DNA of 64,000 nucleotides from Scleromitrula shiraiana (taxonomy: Eukaryota; Ascomycota; Leotiomycetes; Helotiales; Sclerotiniaceae), in assembly GCA_028455995.1 (NCBI GenBank), contig JABELC010000005.1, positions 186,001 to 250,000 of the forward strand. The letters run 5' to 3'. Position 1 is the first letter of the stretch, and each line of letters starts with the position of its first letter. A program made the position numbers and the translations under genes. Below are positions 55,155 through 64,000 of this stretch, one piece after another. Below the pieces are notes generated by a model. The model did no database searches. It saw only the letters and a program-made list of their open reading frames with translations, and had not been told where the DNA came from.

Positions 55155-56907
55155 CTAAAGACTCTTCCAGCATATGCCAGGGGACGTCGCATACAAGTCT
55201 TGGACATCATCACATGCCGTGTACTTCGTTACTATTCCTTCACGAATCCATCTTTCTCGGTATATATTAGTCCGTTCCAAAAACTTGCCCGCCATGCGAA
55301 CACCCATCTGGTTACTAACTGTTTCCAGCCTATTGACCACCCAATCGTACAAGTACTGCGATACACCTATACCAGAACCCGCGATTGAGAGGGGCCAGAC
55401 CGCAGCGAATACCCCACCCAGATGAGGTGGTAAATGCTCATCACCAACTTGTGTGGTATCTCTTTGAAAAGTGCTTGTAGTACTGCAACAAATATCCGTT
55501 GCCATTATGGAAATTGCTGCTAGTGATTTTCTCTTCTGTGCAAGATGACTAGTTGTAAGATGTGGCAATTTTGCCATATGTGTGAGTAGAAGCTCGTTCA
55601 ATAAGATTCTTACCCATCGATAATGGTTTATCATTCTTGCATTCCATACATCCGAATATTCATGATATCTTCCATTAAAATGCCTGTTGTTGGCCCCTTC
55701 TACTTCCACAATCTTGAATTCCCATTCAGAAGGCAGTCCTTTTTCCCATTCCTCAATCTCAGCTTCCATCAGAAGCACAGTCAGGATAATTTGACTTGGG
55801 CCGGTAAGTTCTCCTCTTCGAACTGACGAATGTATATCCATGAAGCAAACCATTATTTCAACTGCTGTGGATGCAGCTTCATCTTTTGTTGCCCTGTTAT
55901 GAAAGAGGGATTGACGTAGTTCAACAATTTCAGGTGATGGTGGAAGTTCCATCTGCAAGTACTTGATGTAAAACTCGAGAAAGAAATGTAGTTGCCATTT
56001 CTTGGTTGGTGTTTTTTCCTGCAGGTTCTTTAAAGCTATTCTTCGCAACACGCTCGAAGCGCCATCAATATGTATTGCAAGTGAATGCATCTGTCCAAGC
56101 TTTCCATTTGTCAACTAAATATACATTAGCCTGATCTCAAAGAATACCAAGGGATTTATTCATACCTCGAAAATGATTAACATGAACACCTTTTTGAATA
56201 ACAAATTAAGGTCAGCACTCGACACATCCTCTAGTTCTCTGATTACCACTTTCATTGATTGCGTCTGAATGTTTACGTCTCGCTACAACCATCAAATTGT
56301 CATCTTTCGTAACATTCGACAAGCCGGCTAATCCAACTGATGATAGTGCATCTAGTGTTTTCTTCTGCATAAAATGTGATGGTCACAACGGTTTCGTTTC
56401 TTTATTGAATACTGACACGCAACTTTGAAAGAAGAATTTTAAACCTTCATCAGCTCGAGTTGGGAAATTGATTTCCATGGCTTTTTGGTTCGCTTGATTC
56501 GTCAATGGACTCCCAAGACTAAATATTTGTGCAGGAATCGAGACTGATGTGGCAGTTGAGACTATACTGGCTGTCGAACTGGCTCGCCTTTTCAAGTTCG
56601 CTATTGGAAGAGGATGCCAAGGCTTTTGATGGTCTAGCTTTCCGCACCGTCCTTTCGTTTTCATCCCAGCATAACAAACGAGATGATCTCGGTAACCTGG
56701 GCATTCTTTATCGGCTCGTATACTTTGTGAACATGCAGGAACTTTCTGGTTGCACTAGAAGAATTAAGATCAGTAATCAGTATTATATGTAAGTGAAGGG
56801 ATTAGACAGAAGAAAAGATGATAAGGTTTCGAGCCCGTAAAGAATACCTTTATACGTCTAGTACGGCACAGGGCGCATGCCTTACTCGGCTTTCCACAAA
56901 AGACCAT
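55155..56907 (-). pseudogene. Zn2Cys6 transcription factor, degenerate
   Basis: Exon 1 (56907-56848) encodes the start of a binuclear zinc cluster, CALCRTRRIK; a 93-nt intron follows and exon 2 begins at 56754 with CNQKVPACSQS. In the consensus the last residue shown should be the fifth Cys (CSQC); here it is Ser, so the zinc cluster has lost one ligand. The middle frame stops at TGA 56385-56383 in the middle of family-like sequence (FFFQSCVSVFNKETKPL, then LDALSSVGLAGLSNVTKDDN continues in the same frame). A frameshift near ~56260 separates ARRKHSDAIN from VVIRELEDVSSADL. After a further intron, the frame from ~56117 to 55155 (NGKLGQMHSLAIHIDGA onward) is open for about 320 codons. The DNA-binding factor is most likely non-functional. 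Confidence 0.72.
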
Positions 56908-58585
56908 CGTGATGGACCTTTAATATACTCGCTGGCTAGATGGCCCACTAATATGCTTCAAATGCCAAAAGTAACTCTTTGAATACAAATGTACTTATCA
57001 AATAAGGTATGCGATTCGTACGAAAGCGGGAGGATAATAGGGGATGGGATCCAATTCCGGCCAATAACAACGGCTAGTCTGCTACAAACAATGATCTCAT
57101 ACGGCCGTAGAATTTTTATATTTACTGATAATCTAGGTGCATAACCTTACGGACATGAATGGAGATTTGATTGCTCTGTATGTAATATTGACTTGGAGTT
57201 AAACATACGTAAGCCCAAGATCAGAGAGGTCATTGTTATTTGGGCCACTAACAGCAGGTTCCAGAATGTGAGCAAGGCGGTACTAAGTCCCAAATAGGCA
57301 ATGAGTTCGGCAGCTTACAGGGGTCTCTTATTGTTATGCTGCTGTATTTTAGAGCCGTTACAGTACTTGGTGTCAATCAATACAAAGGTATCATTTCATT
57401 TTGATCCATCTCATTTATACTCTACTGGTGTCAAATCAGGAGGTTTTCTAATGAAGACCTGGGAGACTACTCAAAACTACCATGAAATCAACTAATAAGT
57501 ATTAACTTGGAACATCTAAATTTTGGATACAAAATTATCTACAGATAAAAGTTACATTCTTAAATTTATATGAGAATACGAGAAAATGACAGGAAATATT
57601 AAAATTAATTCAACGTCAAAAGTAGTGATATATTGTCTAATTTTATACGTCCCTCTCGCAAAGAAGAGCTCACCCAAGATGGGTATTAGTTCCATGGTGA
57701 TTCTTGAATGAAAACCCCTAGATTCCGCAGATTGTGGAATTTTCGAGGTGATTAGTGAGACCTCAAATTTTCGTATTCAAGACATTGAGTTCACCAGGTC
57801 TTGTGAATAAGGGTTGAAGATCGAAGAAGATCCCCAGAGAGAAGAAGATGAAGTTTAAGAAGTTGATACTCGAGGATCTAATATCTGTACCTTTTTTCAT
57901 ATATTTGATCGTTCATCCGAACTCGAAATGAAAATGCTTGGCCATGAATAGCTTTCCTATTTAAGAAATTCAATGTTACTGTTTGTACAGTCAACACGTG
58001 ACCTTACGTCACGTGCCCGTTGAGGATATATATACTCTCGACGGCGTACAACACCCTTCTTGATCTTCTTGAACAGATTAATACAATACAAGGAATGCAC
58101 CCATATTGTACCGTTCCACCCCCCCCCCCCCCCCCCCCCCCCCGAGTCATACGAACAGTTACTATCCAGATCTCATGGATTCTATTGGTATAATCTACGC
58201 CACAGAAATATCACGCCCCTTCGTGCAGGAAGTTTCCTATTTGGGCAAGCAGATCGTGAGTTATGAGAGGACTTCAATGGATACATGTGTTTTCAGCAGT
58301 TCAAATTGCATTTGTGCAAAGCAAATAGATCAATTAATTAAACAATTTTTTTTAGATAATCCTACATACAATGTATTCATGAACAACCAATGCAACGAAT
58401 CAAGAACTAACACGCGATTTTTGTGTGCTGAAAATTTCAACAATGCAATACCTATATAGACCAATCCAATGCAATTCCAAACAATAAGATCAATAGAAGA
58501 AAAGGAAAATTAGGATTACAATCTAGGCTAAATTAGAAAAACAGCAAATAATAAAGTAATCTTAAGAGTAAAGGAACAGCAAGGG
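56908..58585. other. Intergenic region with long poly(C)
   Basis: 1.7 kb between the pseudogene start and the 3' end of the large glycosyltransferase gene. Contains a homopolymer of 25 C at 58119-58143. CACGTGACC and GTCACGTG motifs occur near 57990-58015. The open frames crossing the poly(C) are artefacts of it. Confidence 0.45.
58119..58143. repeat. Poly(C) homopolymer of 25
   Basis: An uninterrupted C run counted directly. Length is likely to vary between strains and between assemblies. Confidence 0.95.
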
Positions 58586-61500
58586 TTATAGATCAACTCG
58601 TTCCAATGCCGATTCCAAATCACGCAGAAACGAGTCCTCACCCGGTAATCTTTTAGAAATCATCATAGATGAACTTTCCGATCTATCGTAACTAGTACTA
58701 CCCCTTGATAGTACCGTAACTCGCGGAGACATGGCGGCTTTCTTCATGGGAGAATGACTTCGAACAGAACGGATACCAGGTGGAGTTAAATACTGCACGT
58801 CGGGAGTAGAAATAGCACTGTCTCCTGTTCTGTAGCCTGAGCCCATGTAATCCGAAAGAGATTTGATTCCAGTGTAGCCAAGAGGAGAAAGAGGTCTAAT
58901 GGGTCCAGGAGAAGGCACCCGGGTTGAGGGGACTTGTGTTGATGGGACTCGGGTTGAGGCTTGCATGGAATTCACCATCAAACTTGATCCTCTAAACATG
59001 TCGCGTAGAGGAGGTCGACTTTGAACTCGACTTTGCATTCGAGAGGGCAATGATACTTGGCCCCACATGTTACTTTGAACTGGTAGAGATGGCATTGCAG
59101 GCCGGAGCCTTGGACGAGGTTTGGCGGAGGGATGTTGGATATCATATCGAGCTTTTCCAATCCACAACATTTGCTCGTGTTCTCTGAGATATCTATTTCC
59201 TCCAAAAGATCTTTGTACAATTTCACGACTCTTCATTCCAAGTGCTCTCAGCTGACTCTTCTTCTCGTACATACGTTTCGTGATAATTGCGACTTCTTCT
59301 GGAGTAGGTTTGTCAATAATCGATGGGGGGCTGTACCCTTCAGGATCTTCTGCATAGGGAGCCCATTGATCTAGAAGAGCAAGCATATTGATTTGTGCTC
59401 TTGCGAGACTTCTTGCATCATTGGGAGCTACGACCTCACTGAAACAGTCACCAGTATCAGGATCTGTGAGTACTCTAAGGGAAGCCCCGACATCTGTGCA
59501 AATAACAGGTGCACCGGTTAATGCAGCCTCACCTAATGCCAATGGAAGTCCTTCGGAGATGGAAGAATTTAGGAATGCCCAGGTTTTTTTGAGCACATTC
59601 GTTGGACTTGCAGTGCCACATAGAGTGACATATCCTGGCAAAGACTTCGAAGCTAAGATCTCAAAGCAATCCGTCGAATATTGTGGAGCTTTGTCGATTG
59701 CGCCATAGATATCAAGTCGGTAATCTTTGAAACCCCATTCGTTCACAATTATATCTGCAGCTAGAATGGCTGTTTTGATATCCTTTGCGTACCATACGTG
59801 GGATAACATAGTAACTGTGGGTAGTTCTGAATTTGTCTCTTGAATAGGGCTGAACTTAGAGATATCTGCAGGAGGAATTCCATTCACAACAGGATCAATT
59901 TTTCGTCGAAAGATGTTTCGGTGTTCTAATTCTCCACGACTTGAACCAATCTCTACCTCCCATCCGGGATTAAAGAAATCTGCGCAAGGCAGTATAACAT
60001 CCGCGTGGTGAAGAATTAATTGACTCGTGATTTTCATCAGTCCGAGTAGTGAATTCCTTACAAATGGAGCAAGGGTGCACAGGTCTGAGGAAAGGTAAAG
60101 ATTTGTCTCACGCCAACCTAAGTTGTTGAGATTAGTATCTCTGAGATAGGATCTACGAGGTATATACTTACTGATTGCATGATCCCAAATTTGTAGCTGA
60201 CATCCTCGTGTAACCTTGCATACAATCCCGTAGGAGGCGCTGACCGAATGATGAGAAGCTTGGAATATAGACGGAACTTTTTCGGGAACCGGAAGAGAGA
60301 AGATAAAGAGATATCGAAACCAAAGATCGATTGCAGCATCTAATTGTGCTATCGTGGGTATCTCAGTCCGAAACCAACCTTCCGATGGAGTTGGACTAAC
60401 TAGATCCTGAGATATCCATAAGTTTCGCCAGGCATCTTTTACAACTCGACTGTTCCAGACACCACTCCAATGCTTTTGTTCAGAAAAGTATGCATTAAGG
60501 CCAACCAAAGCTCTTGTGCATTGAAGGATATCGCTCTTCGTGTAGTGACTTGTTCTCGCGCCCTTGACTAGTGTTTTGAGAATAGGAAGAAAGTTTCGTT
60601 CGATGTCTCTCTTGGTTGAATCCCTTACCACGTGTACCACTTCAGAATCCAATCGATCTTGGAAAATTCCATGAGTTGGGGTCATGAAATCAAGACCCCA
60701 AATTGGAATAACCTTCAACGTTTGAACATTCTCTTGTGTTTGATGCTTTGGAACTCCAAAATCATTCGCACTCTCGGAAATCATGTACCATTTGGCCGAT
60801 TTCAAGTTATTTACCATATCTCGACGGCATGCGGATACTCCACCACCCTCATTAGGCCAAGTACCAGAGTCTGTAGCAAGAACGTGAAGCTCATCGCTTT
60901 TGAACTCTGGTGGGGACCTAGTTCGAGCATTGGCTCCACCTCCTTGACCAAATGCGTAAAGATCGGAAATTTGAAACGCAAGTGGTGCCCACCCTGAGAT
61001 TGATTTGTCTAGATCAATGACAGCCATGATAGCATCTGCATTCTCATGCAGGTATTCTTCAGCTGATTTAAGATGGCCATGATCACGGCGTCGGAAATAA
61101 GGTTTCAGAAGCGGTTCTTTTCTGAGAAGTCTTTCATCTAACCATCTCATTATCACACCATCAAATGCAGAGTTTTCTTTCCAAGCCTTCCACAACCTGG
61201 AGCGAGCTCTAGAAGTAGAAACTGGATTTTTGCGTGTATCTCTGCCTAACCATCTGGAGATAGCATGAGATTGAAATGATTTGAATCCAATCATAGGGTC
61301 ATCATGGCGGAATGACAAGTTGGCAGGTTTCTTGAGGACACCGAGATGATCCCATCTGTAAAGATCAGAGATTAGCAAGACAGAAAAAGGGGTTGAACAG
61401 TTTTGAGGAGGATATAAAAGGCTTACTGAATTAGGGGTGGGGTATCAATAGGTTCCCCGTTCAATGTCGTAAAAATAGTAGGATGATACTTATGATCGTA

Positions 61501-64000
61501 CGACCATTGTGCCTCATATACCTCGGCACCTATCACAAACGTGGCTTCTAGAACCTGTGAATGAGGAATCCATGAATCCAATCTTTCTTGATGTTTTGCA
61601 GGAGGAGCGGCCCACGATACTGTGCAGGTTAAATGTGGGAGGACAAATTCTGCTCTCAACAATTCGTCGTCGAAGTTGCTATTCTGTCGATAATGACAAC
61701 TGAAACGAACCAAGCTACCATCAAGTATATAAGATCCGCTTTGAACAAGACCTTGGTTGTTGTAAGAAACCTCTTCAAATTGATTCTTTCCTGTCACACA
61801 TCGTCTTGAGATTGGATATCGAGGACGGCTTCTGGAGAGAGCCTTCTTAGGCACATTCTCGGCACCATAATCGTATTCGTACACATTGGCTTTAACACCA
61901 TTAACATAGTCGTCTCTTCTCAAGAGAAGCAGATCTTTACTGTAAATGCTGATACGTTCAAGTTTTGATGTGTCTGTAGGCTCTTGATCGAAGACTCCAC
62001 TGTATTGATGAATCTCAAACTTACCAAATCCGAGTAAAGATCGAAATACTGTCTCTGATCCAGGATTCCTTGGACGTGAATCTGAGCTGGATCCATCCGG
62101 AAAGCGAACAAATGCTGTTGAAGAACCTCCGGTACTCTCAATTGAGATCTTTTGTTGTTTCAATGACACTGTAGTGCCGCCAATCTGTTTCCAGAGGGTA
62201 TCAACGTTTTTTCGTCCATGAAGCAGAAACATGGGCATGATAAGCTCTTGTATCATTTTAGTATATGCCCAAATACTTGTCAATATAAATAGAACACAAG
62301 CCTGTATGAATCTTGGAGTTGATCTCAAAGTGTAATCGAGTTCTCTTTGCAATTCGGGCTCTGCTACGAATGATATAGCGAATAATTTCAGAAAATGACC
62401 AAAGTTGTGATAAACAGTACTGAATGGTAGCTTCCATCGTCGTGTCAAGAATCTTGAGCCTGTCTTTGGTTGTCGCGATCGTTTGAGTAAATTTAAAACA
62501 TTTGAGTTTTGCTGATCCTGGTCGGATCTTCTTGGGGATGCAGTCTTTGTAACTGCCAAAGTGTAGTGCTTCTTGGAAAGAGCAACGAATGCTCCGAAGT
62601 TGCAGCGACTTAGATATGTTTCAATTGACCCCCCATTGGCTTTGTTTGCTCTAATCCATTCGCGTTGATCGGTGGTCAGTGTATACATTGGCTGTGTACA
62701 CCGGCCAATGATTAATGCTCGAACCTCAGTGGGAAGCCGCTCCCAATCTAGATTTGGATTGCAGCCTAAAGCTTCATGGTAGAGTACCTCATTTTCGAAA
62801 CTATTCACCACAACATCCGCTTGGGTACGCGAAGGTCTTGAGAAGTTTAAGTAATTTCTTAGGCTTTGAGGTATAGGAGTATGCTCCAATAAGCCTGATG
62901 GTGACACGGACGCGAGTAAGGATTCCAGCAATGAAGCATGTTCGTGAGAAATGTTAAGAAAGCTTTCAGCTGTTATGTGAATCAAGATTTCGGCGGTTCT
63001 GTTCCAAGTTAGACCAATAATCAAAATCGACGGAGTTGAGGCCACGCATAATAATCTCAAAATACTTACGTTTGACAAAAGACACTAATACTTGACTGTT
63101 GGTCTAGCGCACCCATCATCTCGCAGCCTACAATAATTCTTATTTCGTCGATCGAATCGCAACTGATAGCTTTTAAATCTTTGAAATTGCTTGACAATGC
63201 AGTCATTGACACGCAGTGAATAACAATTTTCCCACTGTCGAATGCGGCGATCGTTTCTTCCAGTAATGAAACTGTTTCTGGAAATGCTTCGATAGCCAAG
63301 TTTGGGATTGAATCAACCGAACTTCCTCTAATATCTTTACAAAGTCCGAGAGCATGTTGAAGGATTGAACGAATCTCCACACCTGGGTGGATGCTTGGTT
63401 CAATTTTATATTTCTCATCTTCATCAAGAGAATGTAGGTTTTCGAAAGTAATCTGTAATTCGTCCTGGGACAATAATAACTCTCGACCAGGGCTGGTAAA
63501 CTCATGGAAAGTTCTTTCCTGGGAAATTTTGTTCCATACGCGGTTCTCTGAACTTGTATTCGGGTGTCTTGATCTAATCCTCGCATAGTATAGAGACAAT
63601 ATTGCCGAAGTCCATGTTGCAACACCAAGTGCTACCACATCGCAATACTCAAAATTTGGAAAAAAGTGCCTAAGTATCTGTCCAAGAGGTAAACCGATTA
63701 CAACTGCCACAAGAAGGGGCTTGAGACTTCGAGGCCCGGAAAAAATCTTGGTGTACTACACTCGAAATTAGTCGATGATCTTAAATAACTGCATGAAAAA
63801 CATACTTGATACCAAAGTAATCCTGGATATGATGGTTAGCAGAGATCTCGAAAATTCGGCATTGTAACTTACCAGTATAAGCACCAACATAGGACACGAA
63901 AAGAAGTGTAGATGCTTCCGTGCTGTCAAAAACGAAAAGAAGAGTCGAAGAAACCGCCAAACTCCACACATGAAACAGTGTAAATCTTCCTAGCATGGAC
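58586..64000 (-). CDS. Large membrane glycosyltransferase, GT4 with DUF3492 (PelF-like) region; 5' end outside the window
   Basis: Exons on the minus strand: (beyond 64000)-63873, 63822-63806 (17 nt), 63755-63070, 62998-61427 and 61355-58586; all phases match, giving about 1720 codons in the window. The visible N-terminus is hydrophobic (FTLFHVWSLAVSSTLLFVFD, then LLVAVVIGLPLGQIL and YCDVVALGVATWTSAILSLY), and another membrane segment is FIQACVLFILTSIWAYTKMI. The C-terminal exon holds a DUF3492 region (LATDSGTWPNEGGGVSACRR, KVIPIWGLDF) and a GT4 domain (VTMLSHVWYAKDIKTAILAA, SSISEGLPLALGEAALTGAP). A Ser/Arg/Pro-rich tail includes repeated STRVPST/STQVPST. Bacterial PelF makes an exopolysaccharide; large fungal GT4 proteins such as Gtb3 act in galactosaminogalactan synthesis, and this could be related. 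No companion deacetylase or epimerase is seen in the window. Confidence 0.85.

Noticed and set aside
58060..58459. Open frames crossing the poly(C) run
   Set aside because: Created by proline codons of the homopolymer; flanking sequence is not coding-like.

Overview
The window is fungal nuclear DNA, most likely from a filamentous ascomycete of the Leotiomycetes and perhaps the Sclerotiniaceae (the family level is inference from overall resemblance, not a search). The evidence is short GT...AG introns of about 45-90 nt with CTAAC/CTGAC-type branch sites, AT-rich intergenic DNA with many simple repeats, and a recognisable ascomycete gene set: Ubc6, Sam50, Arp6, Mgm101, Bpl1, Coa4, GH17, GH47, UstYa-like, Zn2Cys6. 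No virus, plasmid, CRISPR or tRNA signal was recognised.

Layout. 1-12 kb: the 5' part of a secreted tyrosinase (minus), a GNAT-amidase fusion gene, a secreted GH17 glucanase, a charged coiled-coil gene broken by three in-frame stops, and a small Cys-rich gene. 12-24 kb: a large Ser/Pro-rich orphan, then three orphan genes (15968-17311 -, 18674-19714 +, 20802-21275 -) that may be diverged paralogues. A ~200-bp repeat lies upstream of the two minus-strand members, and two minisatellites lie between. 23.5-27.4 kb: a cyclin-D1-binding-protein-1 homologue divergent from the SWR1-complex actin-related protein Arp6, then a secreted cupin.

27.4-35 kb is gene-poor and full of short tandem repeats. 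It holds two very small Cys-rich genes with introns: a 22-residue metallothionein and a 23/24-residue metallothionein-like peptide. 35-40 kb: Sam50 (mitochondrial outer membrane) divergent from Ubc6 (ER ubiquitin conjugase), then a Ser/Thr-rich orphan. 43.6-45.4 kb: a decayed allantoate-permease-type MFS transporter gene. 45.8-50 kb: Mgm101, a twin-CX9C Coa4-like gene and biotin-protein ligase; Coa4 and Bpl1 start only 137 bp apart. 50.2-57 kb: a UstYa-type protein, a secreted GH47 mannosidase in six exons, and a Zn2Cys6 transcription-factor pseudogene lacking its fifth zinc cysteine. 58.6-64 kb: most of a very large membrane GT4/DUF3492 glycosyltransferase running off the right edge.

The genes do not form one pathway. 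There is a mitochondrial/housekeeping set (Sam50, Mgm101, Coa4, Bpl1, Arp6, Ubc6), a secreted or surface set (tyrosinase, GH17, cupin, GH47, GT4), and an accessory layer of orphans, mini-metallothioneins and three pseudogenes. The least ordinary signals are the two split mini-metallothionein genes, the acetyltransferase-amidase fusion, the orphan trio with its duplicated upstream repeat, and the concentration of recent pseudogenes. Exon structures were deduced by eye from splice signals, reading-frame continuity and family resemblance.
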